Positions 1 through 6,034 are shown, counted from the first letter of the stretch. The stretch: 6,483 nt of DNA from Alistipes sp. (GCA_017559615.1 JAFYRB010000048.1:1-6483), one strand, 5' to 3'. Translations and numbers: made by a program. The notes: a model not told the origin generated them from the sequence alone.

Positions 1-434
1 CGTTGACAGGTTCATACGCTCGCGACATCCGCGTGGTTATCTACTACGGTAAGATGCACCCAGTAGATTCAAACGAGTTGTCGTTCAAGCTTGCAGGCCG
101 TAACGCTTTCAAGGAGGCATTCCGCAACGCAGGTCCCAAGATTATGGAGCCTATCTACAACGTTGAGGTGTTGACACCAAGCGAGTATATGGGTGCTGTG
201 ATGAGCGACTTGCAGAACCGCCGCGCTATGATTATGGGTATGGAGTCTGATAAGGGCTTCGACCGCTTGAATGCACGTGTGCCACTTGCAGAGTTGTATC
301 GCTACTCTACATCATTGTCATCATTGACATCAGGTGCTGCGACATACACAATGCAGTTCGCATCATACGAGCAGGTTCCTGCAGATGTTCAGGATAAGCT
401 CTTGAAGGCTTACACAGATACTGACGAGGATTAA
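1..434 (+). CDS. fusA2: Elongation factor G paralogue (EF-G2-like), C-terminal part only
   Basis: This is the last 144 or so codons of an EF-G-family translocase; the 5' part, with the GTPase domain, lies outside the window. The visible part covers the end of domain IV (GKMHPVDSNELSFKLAGR matches the family pattern around HxVDSxExxFK) and domain V (MEPIYNVEVLTPSEYMGAVM, then the RRAMIMGME and VPLAELYRYSTSLSSLTSG segments). EF-G moves tRNA and mRNA through the ribosome in the cytoplasm. Two points suggest the second Bacteroidales EF-G rather than the str-operon copy: domain V has LSSLTSGAATYTM where canonical EF-G usually has an Arg-containing LRxxTxGRAxxTM, and the tail SYEQVPADVQDKLLKAY with an acidic end differs from the usual form. 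The gene also stands apart from rpsL. In Bacteroides an EF-G paralogue lacking GTPase activity is known; whether this copy shares that cannot be judged without its G domain. Family assignment is firm; the paralogue call is an inference. The reading frame begins at position 3. Confidence 0.9.
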   Translation, partial: LTGSYARDIRVVIYYGKMHPVDSNELSFKLAGRNAFKEAFRNAGPKIMEPIYNVEVLTPSEYMGAVMSDLQNRRAMIMGMESDKGFDRLNARVPLAELYRYSTSLSSLTSGAATYTMQFASYEQVPADVQDKLLKAYTDTDED

Positions 435-453
435 ATCTTTAGAGTAAAGTAAG

Positions 454-483
454 GAGGGGCGGGAGTTACGCCCCTCTTTTTTT
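454..483 (+). terminator. Intrinsic terminator of the EF-G paralogue gene
   Basis: A perfect 8-bp stem (GAGGGGCG at 454-461 with CGCCCCTC at 469-476) and a 7-nt loop are followed at once by seven T residues (477-483). It starts 20 bp after the stop codon, so it should end the EF-G transcript before it meets the convergent clpX gene. Confidence 0.93.
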
Positions 484-507
484 GCGGGGTGAATATCTCC
501 GTACATA

Positions 508-541
508 AAAATAGCGTGGCCTCCATTGGGGAAGCCACGCT
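508..541 (-). terminator. Intrinsic terminator of the clpP-clpX transcript
   Basis: An 8-bp stem (AGCGTGGC at 513-520 with GCCACGCT at 534-541) lies just past the clpX stop codon. Read on the minus strand it is followed by an A and five T residues (507-511 region), which gives it the polarity of a clpX terminator. The plus-strand side has only a short broken T stretch, so any action on plus-strand transcripts would be weak. Confidence 0.8.
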
Positions 542-565
542 TATTTGTTGTAGAGCGTTTCGAGG

Positions 566-1828
566 TTATGCAACCTTGTCAATCTTCGACTTTGCGTAGT
601 CGAGGGTTATGCGCACCTCGCTGCTCTCGTCCGTAGGCATATCGAACATCACGTCCATCATTATCGCCTCGCAGATAGTGCGGAGACCACGTGCGCCGAG
701 CTTGAACTCAACAGCCTTATCGACGATGTAGTCGAGAACCTCATCGTCGAATGAAAGTTTGATATCGTCGAGCGCCATCAAACACTCATACTGACGGATA
801 ATCGAGTTCTTAGGCTCGGTGAGAATCGAGCGTAGTGCCTCGCGCTCCAGTGGCTCCATATAGGTAAGCACCGGAAGACGACCTATAAGCTCGGGGATAA
901 GGCCAAACGAGCGAAGGTCCTGAGGCTGAATGTATTGCATAATATTATGCTCATCCACACGCTGCTTGAGCGACGAACCGTAGCCTATGGCATTTGTGTT
1001 CAGACGTGCTGCAATCTTCTTCTCTATGCCGTCGAATGCGCCACCGCAGATGAACAAGATATTCGAGGTATTGACCTGAATATACTTCTGGTCAGGGTGC
1101 TTACGACCACCCTGTGGTGGCACGTTTACAACCGTACCCTCGAGAATCTTAAGCAGTGCCTGCTGCACACCCTCACCCGATACGTCGCGTGTGATAGATG
1201 GGTTGTCGCCCTTACGCGCAATCTTATCAATCTCGTCGATGAAGATAATGCCTCGCTCGGCAGCCTCTACGTCGTAGTCCGCAGCCTGAAGCAGACGCGA
1301 AAGAATGCTCTCCACATCCTCGCCTACGTATCCCGCCTGTGTCAATGCCGTAGCATCAACAATCGAGAATGGCACGTGGAGAAGACGTGCTATGGTGCGC
1401 GCCATAAGTGTCTTACCCGTACCCGTTGGGCCTACCAAGACGATGTTTGACTTATCAAGCTCTACATCCTCGGTCTTGCCCTTTGCAAGGAGTCTTTTGT
1501 AGTGGTTATATACCGCTACGGACATATATCGCTTCGCGGTGTCCTGACCAATTACATAGTCATCCAAGAAGCTCTTAATACGGTCTGGACGCATCAAGTC
1601 CTCGCGCTTTAGTGGGCGGAACTTTGCACCACCTTTGCCACCCTTATGCTTCTGCTCGCTGATGATGTTATGCTCAACAAGTAATCCATAGCCGTGCTCG
1701 ATGCAGGTGCTACAGATGTTGGCGCCATTACCGCTGTTGAACATCAATGCAACCTCATCGGCTCCAGCGCCACAGAATGAGCAGTTGCCTTCGTTATGTT
1801 CTGTACCTTTACGTGTTTTATGACTCAT
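566..1828 (-). CDS. clpX: ATP-dependent Clp protease ATP-binding subunit ClpX
   Basis: ClpX is a hexameric AAA+ unfoldase that recognises tagged or misfolded cytoplasmic proteins and threads them into ClpP. The 420-residue product has the family's full length and all its landmarks. They are an N-terminal C4 zinc-binding domain (Cys16, Cys19, Cys39, Cys42), Walker A GPTGTGKT at 133-140, pore-1 loop GYVG at 166-169, Walker B IIFIDE at 194-199, pore-2 loop RKH at 242-244, the [12 protein letters not shown] segment with the likely arginine finger Arg317, and sensor-2 GARGLR at 378-383. The ClpP-docking loop reads IGYG at 281-284 instead of the IGFG of E. coli. The start is placed 11 bp after the clpP stop codon; there is no clear Shine-Dalgarno sequence. 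It is very probably cotranscribed with clpP and is followed by a terminator. Confidence 0.98.
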   Translation of the reverse strand: MSHKTRKGTEHNEGNCSFCGAGADEVALMFNSGNGANICSTCIEHGYGLLVEHNIISEQKHKGGKGGAKFRPLKREDLMRPDRIKSFLDDYVIGQDTAKRYMSVAVYNHYKRLLAKGKTEDVELDKSNIVLVGPTGTGKTLMARTIARLLHVPFSIVDATALTQAGYVGEDVESILSRLLQAADYDVEAAERGIIFIDEIDKIARKGDNPSITRDVSGEGVQQALLKILEGTVVNVPPQGGRKHPDQKYIQVNTSNILFICGGAFDGIEKKIAARLNTNAIGYGSSLKQRVDEHNIMQYIQPQDLRSFGLIPELIGRLPVLTYMEPLEREALRSILTEPKNSIIRQYECLMALDDIKLSFDDEVLDYIVDKAVEFKLGARGLRTICEAIMMDVMFDMPTDESSEVRITLDYAKSKIDKVA

Positions 1829-1839
1829 TGTACGTTGTT

Positions 1840-2505
1840 TTACTTTCTCTTGCCGAGTACGTTGTCGATAAGACCATACTCTTTTGCCTCGGTTGATGTA
1901 AGCCAGTAGTCGCGGTCAGCATCGCGCTCAATCTTCTCGTATGGAGCGCCAGAGTGGAGCGAGAGAATCTCATAAAGCTCGCGCTTTGTCTTTGCAATCT
2001 CGCGTGCTGTAATCTCGATATCCGAAGCCTGGCCCTGTGCGCCACCCAATGGCTGGTGAATCATCACGCGTGAGTGTGGAAGAGCTGAACGCTTACCCGC
2101 AGCACCCGCAGTAAGAAGCACCGCACCCATCGACGCTGCCATACCTGTACAGATTGTAGCTACGTCGCAAGAGATGAGCTGCATAGTATCGTAGATGCCC
2201 AAACCTGCTGATACAGAACCACCTGGAGAGTTGATATAGAGCTGAATATCCTTCGTAGCATCTACCGACTCAAGGAAAAGAAGCTGTGCCTGAATGATGT
2301 TTGCAGCATCGTCGTAGATAGGCGCACCGAGGAAGATGATGCGGTCCATCATAAGACGTGAGAATACATCCATAGCTGCTACGTTTAGCTGGCGCTCCTC
2401 GATGATGGTTGGTGACACGTAGTTTGTGATGTCAGCACGATAGTCGTGCATAGTCATAGAGTTGATGCCGCAGTGTAGACGGGCAAATTTCTCAAATTCT
2501 TTCAT
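1840..2505 (-). CDS. clpP: ATP-dependent Clp protease proteolytic subunit ClpP
   Basis: ClpP is the serine peptidase that forms the two-ring, fourteen-subunit degradation chamber docked by ClpX. The 221-residue protein shows the catalytic triad Ser125 (in GMAASMGA), His150 (in HSRVMIHQP) and Asp199 (in DRDYWL); the His-to-Asp spacing of 49 equals that of E. coli ClpP. It also has the glycine-rich [11 protein letters not shown] oxyanion segment at 91-101. The chosen ATG gives an N-terminal segment ([16 protein letters not shown]) that resembles the extended N-terminus I recall for Bacteroides ClpP, so I prefer it to Met17 or Met19. This extension probably includes a propeptide removed by self-processing (inference). 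The leader is A/T-rich with no good Shine-Dalgarno sequence. It is followed at 11 bp by clpX. I found no confident promoter of its own; expression could come from the tig promoter or an atypical one within 2506-2697. Confidence 0.98.
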   Translation of the reverse strand: MKEFEKFARLHCGINSMTMHDYRADITNYVSPTIIEERQLNVAAMDVFSRLMMDRIIFLGAPIYDDAANIIQAQLLFLESVDATKDIQLYINSPGGSVSAGLGIYDTMQLISCDVATICTGMAASMGAVLLTAGAAGKRSALPHSRVMIHQPLGGAQGQASDIEITAREIAKTKRELYEILSLHSGAPYEKIERDADRDYWLTSTEAKEYGLIDNVLGKRK

Positions 2506-2630
2506 AGTGCTTAGAGTTATAAAATTTTAAAATGTAGTATTCTTCGTTAGAGTCTCTTTCGCTGACTCGTTATATAGATAGGTGTTGCACCGAAAACCTA
2601 TCAACGAGGTCAAACTTTAAGGCGCTTATA

Positions 2631-2666
2631 CAACGATTCCCGAGCATCGTTGCTCGGGAATCGTTG
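2631..2666 (-). repeat. Perfect 16-bp inverted repeat between tig and clpP
   Basis: The arm CAACGATTCCCGAGCA (2631-2646) is exactly complementary to 2651-2666 across a 4-nt loop. It begins 31 bp after the tig stop codon. Neither side has a T-run, so it does not look like a standard intrinsic terminator. It could protect the tig mRNA 3' end, partly terminate, act as an RNase processing site that separates tig from clpP expression, or be a dispersed palindromic repeat. Confidence 0.85.
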
Positions 2667-2697
2667 CATTATATCTCTCTCGAGCCTCTATGAGTTA

Positions 2698-4026
2698 TTA
2701 AGCCAACTCTGAAGCCAACTTTGCGAAGTCATCAGCCGAGATAGCCTTCTCGGTAACCTTCACCTTGCCACGGATGTACTCAACAACCTTCTCCTCGAAG
2801 AGCTTCTCGTAAATCTTCTGAAGCTGCTCCTTGTTCTCCATAATCTGCTTTGCGAAGTTCTCGAGCATATCCTCTGGAGCGTTAGGCATACCATACTGTG
2901 CGAACTGCATAGATGCGAATGCCATAGCCTCAGCCTTAGCCTCCTCGTTAGTAACCTTCAAGTCGCCCTCCTTGATGAAGTGCTTCTGGAGGTAGTTCCA
3001 AGTAAACATCTTGATGAATGCTGCGAAATCCTTCTCGATCTCCTCGCGTGAGAACTTACCCTCGTTGATAACATACAACCAACGCTTCAAGAACTCCTCA
3101 GGCATTGCCAAAGCAGCCTTCTCGATAACGTAGTTACGAACAGTGTTCACGAACATAAAGTCGCACTCGCGCTTCAACTCTGACTCGATCTGCTCGTCGA
3201 TGAATGCCTCGAACTGCTCCTCGTTAGTTACGTTACCAGCAGGGAATGCCATCTTGAAGAACTCCTCGTTGAGCTCTGGCTCTGCGAACTGGCGAATCTT
3301 TGTGATCTCCAACTCGAACTCTGGCTTAATAGTAGCCAACTCCTCCTCCTTAACAGAGAGGATTGCAGCACGCTGCTCTGGCTTCTTGTAAAGCTCCTCG
3401 ATGTTTACAGTAGTCTTGTAACCTACCTTCTTACCCTTCCATACCTTGCGCTCCTCGTCAGTCATAGAGATAAGACCTACGTAAGCCTCCTCGATACGGA
3501 TGTCGCCGTTGTCAAGAGTAACTGTAAGAGCCTCGTCGTTTGATACCTTCTCTACCTCTACAAGGCGGCCGTAGCGACGCAAGTAGTTAGAGCGGTAGTC
3601 GCCGCGCATCTTCTTGTCAATCTTAATCTTGCTGTAAGTAATCTTATCCTTTGCGTCCAACACCAACTCAATCTTTGGAGCCTCGCCGAACTCGAATACG
3701 AACTCGAACTCTGTGCCATTCTCGAAATCGAATGCACCCTGCTCCTCTGATGGGATAACGTCACCTACGTAGTCGATGTTCTCCTTCTGCAAGTACTCAA
3801 ATACTGAGTTAGATGCAAGGTGGTATGACTGCTCTGCAACAACGTGCTTGCCATACATCTTCTTAACGATACCCATTGGAACCATACCTGGGCGGAAACC
3901 AGGAACATTTGCCTTGCGCTTGTACTCACGCAACTGCTTCTCTACAGCCTGACCGTAGTCAGCCTCACCTACAACGACCTTAACGATTGATACGCCACCG
4001 TCGCGCTGCTCTCTTGTAATATTCAT
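2698..4026 (-). CDS. tig: Trigger factor, ribosome-associated chaperone
   Basis: Trigger factor binds ribosomal protein L23 at the exit tunnel and shields nascent chains in the cytoplasm. The 442-residue length fits the family. The N-terminal ribosome-binding domain carries the signature loop GFRPGMVP at residues 43-50, the same place as in E. coli. The middle part (about 155-255), where the FKBP-type prolyl isomerase domain sits in E. coli, lacks the recognisable DFTGxxDGxxFxGG core, so isomerase activity is doubtful. The C-terminal chaperone arms (about 255-442) are helical and charge-rich, with the PEEFLKRWL and QFAQYGMPN segments typical of the Bacteroidota proteins as I recall them. The gene heads the tig-clpP-clpX cluster and has a well-formed promoter upstream. 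The start is the first in-frame ATG after an A/T-rich leader. Confidence 0.96.
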   Translation of the reverse strand: MNITREQRDGGVSIVKVVVGEADYGQAVEKQLREYKRKANVPGFRPGMVPMGIVKKMYGKHVVAEQSYHLASNSVFEYLQKENIDYVGDVIPSEEQGAFDFENGTEFEFVFEFGEAPKIELVLDAKDKITYSKIKIDKKMRGDYRSNYLRRYGRLVEVEKVSNDEALTVTLDNGDIRIEEAYVGLISMTDEERKVWKGKKVGYKTTVNIEELYKKPEQRAAILSVKEEELATIKPEFELEITKIRQFAEPELNEEFFKMAFPAGNVTNEEQFEAFIDEQIESELKRECDFMFVNTVRNYVIEKAALAMPEEFLKRWLYVINEGKFSREEIEKDFAAFIKMFTWNYLQKHFIKEGDLKVTNEEAKAEAMAFASMQFAQYGMPNAPEDMLENFAKQIMENKEQLQKIYEKLFEEKVVEYIRGKVKVTEKAISADDFAKLASELA

Positions 4027-4070
4027 AATACTAATCTTTATTTATTTTATTGTATTTGCAACACTTTCTG

Positions 4071-4085
4071 GGTGTGGGTCACACC
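4071..4085 (-). promoter_or_regulatory. Hairpin in the tig 5' leader
   Basis: In the predicted tig leader of about 77 nt, GGTGTG and CACACC pair as a 6-bp stem around a 3-nt loop, about 45 nt before the start codon. It may stabilise or regulate the leader. The stem is short and its role is not shown by sequence alone. Confidence 0.4.
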
Positions 4086-4107
4086 TTATATTATAATAAA
4101 TATCGCG

Positions 4108-4139
4108 CAAAGATATATAAAAAAGTCTTAATCGGCAAA
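4108..4139 (-). promoter_or_regulatory. Bacteroidota-type promoter of tig
   Basis: On the minus strand TTTG (plus 4136-4139) is followed after 20 bp by TATCTTTG (plus 4108-4115), a full match to the Bacteroidota TTTG / TAnnTTTG primary sigma factor promoter. The expected transcription start is near 4101-4104, giving a leader of about 77 nt. Confidence 0.82.
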
Positions 4140-4195
4140 TATTCCTCAAATATTTACTCTCTTCGCGCTTTTCGCTGCTATTTTACCTCCGAAAG

Positions 4196-4227
4196 TTTAG
4201 AAAATTCATTACTTTTTCCTATCTTTG
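4196..4227 (+). promoter_or_regulatory. Bacteroidota-type promoter of the membrane-protein gene
   Basis: TTTA (4196-4199), 20 bp, then TATCTTTG (4220-4227) matches the Bacteroidota promoter with one deviation in the -33 box. It ends 6 bp before the ATG at 4234. With the usual distance from this box to the start of transcription, the mRNA would begin at about 4231-4234, practically at the start codon. Confidence 0.75.
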
Positions 4228-4233
4228 TAGGAT

Positions 4234-5217
4234 ATGATACTTGACGTAACACGACATAAATTCTCCGAAGCGATAGTCACGCTTCTCTTTTTTGCGGTCG
4301 CTTTTGCTATCGCAGCGGTGGTTCTATTGCCCGAAACCTCGACTATTGTCACAGGTTCGGAGGCTCCGCTTGCGCCCTATATCAATGGCTTCGCGGCGGA
4401 CCATCCACTCCTCTTGCCAATCATTCTTGGAGTGCTGTATGTCTATACGGTGTTGCGTCTGTCGCGCTCTACGGTGCGTGTGGGGTTGTATCCTAATACC
4501 ACGCTCGCGGCTATTGCGCTCTGCTCGGTGTTGCTCTTCGGAGCTTTGGCTTCGGGCGATTATGCGATACTCTGCATCGGTGCGTTGCTCGTTGCCGAGG
4601 CGTATGGCCGACTGCTCTACTGCTTCTCGCCATCGCTGCACGTACACCACCTCTTCTCGGCTATGGTGGCCTTCGGAGCGATGCCTCTTGTCGATACGGC
4701 ATTCCTACCTCTGGCTATCATTGTCCCAATTGTGGTTGTTGCCTTTAGAGCTACGCTCCGCGAGACGGCTATCACGCTCTTTGGCCTTGCCACTCCGGCG
4801 TTTGTTTATAGCTATGTGATGTGGCTTCTTGGTGGCGATTTTGTTCAGGGCTTCGTCGATGTGTGGGGTAGTCTCCTTGCTCCGTCGAGCCTCTCTCTTG
4901 TTGAGTATCTAACTCTGCCACGTCTTGTCTTTCTGGGCTTTATCCTCTTTTTGCAACTGTTGAGCGTGGTGTTGTATCTCTCTACTCCGATGTCGCTTAC
5001 AAATGGCGTGCGTGAGGTGTGGAGAGTGCTGATTATCTCGGTCGTGGTTCTCATCGCATCGCTGCTTTTACTCCCCGCAGCATCACCATCACTTATCGTT
5101 GCTATGGTTCTGCTCGCGGCTATTATGCTACCGATTTTGATGCAATACGCCTCGGCTTTGAATTCGGTGTTGGCCTATCTGCTTCTGCTGTTGCTAAGCT
5201 TCATTCCGCTTATTTAA
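4234..5217 (+). CDS. Polytopic membrane protein of unknown function (possibly DUF6427-like)
   Basis: The 327-residue product is strongly hydrophobic, with about ten likely membrane-spanning segments (roughly 14-32, 58-75, 91-106, 110-125, 138-152, 156-171, 178-199, 228-249, 264-281, 285-303 and 309-325; one of these may be half-buried). I see no catalytic motif, no cleavable signal peptide with a typical site, and no transporter signature. Polar landmarks are SPSLHVHHLFSA around 132-143 and the FRATLRE patch at 171-177 before the next helix. The pattern of an Arg/Glu patch between two hydrophobic helices, followed by a G-L-x-x-P segment, reminds me of the uncharacterised Bacteroidota DUF6427 family; this is from memory and weak. 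The ATG chosen lies 6 bp after a good promoter box; no other ATG occurs before Met144, which would cost several helices. Transcription diverges from tig. No clear intrinsic terminator follows. Confidence 0.85.
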   Translation: MILDVTRHKFSEAIVTLLFFAVAFAIAAVVLLPETSTIVTGSEAPLAPYINGFAADHPLLLPIILGVLYVYTVLRLSRSTVRVGLYPNTTLAAIALCSVLLFGALASGDYAILCIGALLVAEAYGRLLYCFSPSLHVHHLFSAMVAFGAMPLVDTAFLPLAIIVPIVVVAFRATLRETAITLFGLATPAFVYSYVMWLLGGDFVQGFVDVWGSLLAPSSLSLVEYLTLPRLVFLGFILFLQLLSVVLYLSTPMSLTNGVREVWRVLIISVVVLIASLLLLPAASPSLIVAMVLLAAIMLPILMQYASALNSVLAYLLLLLLSFIPLI

Positions 5218-5250
5218 TGCAAAAATATGCAATACTATGCCCATATATGC
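5217..5250. repeat. Four ATGC units at exact 10-bp intervals
   Basis: ATGC begins at 5217, 5227, 5237 and 5247, with A/T-rich spacers and A as the next base in three of four copies. The array starts at the stop codon of the membrane-protein gene and lies about 75-110 bp upstream of the predicted start of the small transcript at about 5325. Same-face spacing suggests a binding array or curved DNA; chance is possible in such A/T-rich sequence. Confidence 0.5.
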
Positions 5251-5289
5251 AGAAAATATATGGAAAAGTGAGAAAATATTTAAAAATAA

Positions 5290-5320
5290 TTTGTTTTTTC
5301 GAATTTTGTTACTACCTTTG
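5290..5320 (+). promoter_or_regulatory. Bacteroidota-type promoter of a candidate small RNA
   Basis: TTTG (5290-5293), 19 bp, and TACCTTTG (5313-5320) match the Bacteroidota promoter consensus at every specified base. No protein gene with a convincing start follows before the terminator at 5425-5467. The predicted start of transcription is about 5324-5327. Confidence 0.78.
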
Positions 5321-5324
5321 TAGT

Positions 5325-5467
5325 GCAAACAGTACGGTGGGTGTACATCTCAAAAATTCTCAAGGACACACCAATTATTTATCGACACCCATCGTTAAAA
5401 AATTCTCATTAACCTAACTAGTAGGAGGGAGGCTATCTGTGAAGACGCGCTCCCTCTTCTTTTTTTT
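5325..5467 (+). ncRNA. Candidate small RNA of about 140 nt
   Basis: A consensus promoter upstream and a strong intrinsic terminator at the end define a short transcription unit without any ATG in it. A long-range stem pairs 5334-5344 with 5385-5395 (11 bp, one G-U), and a competing 5-bp stem pairs 5340-5344 with 5368-5372. A purine-rich AGGAGGGAGG lies in the terminator's 5' arm. It does not show the closing stem of 6S RNA or the SRP, tmRNA or RNase P landmarks I know. A GTG-initiated frame of 26 codons (5337-5417, MGVHLKNSQG start) crosses it, but GTG starts are uncommon in this phylum and I do not call it. The 5' end is estimated from the promoter. Confidence 0.55.
5425..5467 (+). terminator. 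Intrinsic terminator of the candidate small RNA
   Basis: GAGGGAG (5425-5431) pairs with CTCCCTC (5450-5456) across an 18-nt loop, followed by TTC and eight T residues (5460-5467). It is the strongest T-run in this intergenic region and matches plus-strand polarity. Confidence 0.85.
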
Positions 5468-5730
5468 GTGCCTATTCTAACCTATTTCGTTGATGCTTCG
5501 ATGGCGGTTCGATGGCGGTCGGAACGGCTACTCATACTCCGAAATTCTCGCCATTCAACATTGAGTTTCCGCACTCGGAATTGCACTTGTTTCTCCTGGT
5601 ATTTTGCCCTCCAAAATAGTGCGCTCTTGGTCCTCTCTTTTGGCGACAGTTTGCCCTGTTGTGTCGAAGGCTTTACTCGCTGATAGGGGAGGAGTTATGT
5701 TATTGCTCCGATTTACTCCCGTCCGACCAT
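5468..5730. other. Stretch without a recognisable gene; possible remnant or dispersed element
   Basis: Between the terminator and the palindrome at 5731 I find no gene I can defend. Two frames happen to stay open on opposite strands: plus 5468-5683 with a GTG start, and minus from about 5694 down to the stop at 5482 with no ATG near its beginning. The minus frame has an Arg/Lys/Gln/Glu-rich, soluble-looking composition (for example KYQEKQVQFRVRKLNVEWRE). Base composition is richer in G+C than the flanking A/T-rich DNA. An 11-bp tandem duplication (TCGATGGCGGT twice) lies at 5498-5519, and a small TTCCG/CGGAA hairpin at about 5571-5584. The stretch may be a decayed gene, part of a repeated element, or unknown regulatory DNA. 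Confidence 0.4.
5498..5519. repeat. Exact 11-bp tandem duplication
   Basis: TCGATGGCGGT occurs twice head to tail with no mismatch (5498-5508 and 5509-5519). It lies in the gene-free stretch that follows the candidate small RNA. Confidence 0.85.
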
Positions 5731-5753
5731 CTCCCTTTATTTAATAAAGGGAG
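5731..5753. repeat. 23-bp palindrome
   Basis: CTCCCTTTA (5731-5739) and TAAAGGGAG (5745-5753) are perfect inverted arms around TTTAA; the symmetry continues into the loop. No T-run follows on either strand, so it is not a textbook terminator. It might be a protein-binding palindrome, a weak two-way terminator or a mobile-element end. Confidence 0.75.
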
Positions 5754-6000
5754 GCTCTAAATATCGTAAATTCTCCAAATGGTGGGTAAAATAGGATAAC
5801 CCTTGTTCTAAAACGGAAATTTGGCACAATGAGGCCCCGCGAACGCCTCTCTCAAATCGCACTCAAAAGTTTAAAACACACTAAATCAATAAGTTAACGA
5901 AAATGTCATAAATAAAACATTATAACTTTGAAAAAACGATAAGTAAATTCTATCGACTTTTTACGACTTTTCAACATTTTAGAGCGAAAAAATGGACTAT
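5754..6000. other. A/T-rich intergenic DNA upstream of rpsL, no gene seen
   Basis: No coding frame of note is visible. Minor features are a GC-rich 5-bp hairpin (GAGGC 5831-5835 with GCCTC 5845-5849), a CGATA/TATCG pair at 5937-5955, and a near-tandem 10-mer CGACTTTT(T/C)A at 5954-5973. A TAACTTTG box at 5923-5930 resembles the -7 element but has no matching -33 box. The DNA becomes steadily more A/T-rich toward the rpsL promoter. Confidence 0.5.
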
Positions 6001-6004
6001 ATAT

Positions 6005-6034
6005 ATTGTATTTAAAAAATTATTCGTATCTTTG
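6005..6034 (+). promoter_or_regulatory. Bacteroidota-type promoter of rpsL
   Basis: ATTG (6005-6008), 18 bp, and TATCTTTG (6027-6034) fit the Bacteroidota promoter with a one-base deviation and slightly short spacing. The expected start is about 6038-6041, giving a leader of about 64 nt. A 6-bp hairpin (ATTTCC 6041-6046 with GGAAAT 6055-6060) lies at the very 5' end of that leader. Confidence 0.78.

Noticed and set aside
935..1450. Open frame of 171 codons on the plus strand
   Set aside because: It lies wholly antisense to clpX, whose motifs are unambiguous, and its product has no family character.
2593..2601. Minus-strand TAGGTTTT as a clpP promoter box
   Set aside because: It misses the final G of the consensus, and no TTTG lies at the right distance upstream.
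4050..4244. Small plus-strand frame of 64 codons
   Set aside because: It lies across the tig leader, both promoters and the start of the next gene, with A/T-driven composition; regulatory content explains the region better.
4292..4819. Open frame of 175 codons in another plus-strand frame
   Set aside because: It is nested in the membrane-protein gene and reads as an Arg/Ser/Leu-rich shadow of its codons, without a promoter or start context of its own.
5439..5480. GTG frame of 13 codons (MKTRSLFFFLCLF) placed 7 nt after a perfect AGGAGGGAGG
   Set aside because: It looks like a signal-peptide start, but the purine run is the 5' arm of the terminator and the Phe run is its T-tail; the frame stops at once.
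5468..5683. Plus-strand frame of 71 codons with GTG start
   Set aside because: It starts directly at the T-run of a strong terminator, has no leader or promoter, and its Cys/Ser/Arg-rich translation shows no protein-like pattern.
5923..5930. TAACTTTG, a possible second promoter box upstream of rpsL
   Set aside because: No -33 TTTG-like sequence stands 18-21 bp upstream, and the box at 6027-6034 is better placed.
5954..5973. Near-tandem 10-mer CGACTTTT(T/C)A
   Set aside because: Two imperfect copies in A/T-rich DNA are easily due to chance and no link to a gene is visible.
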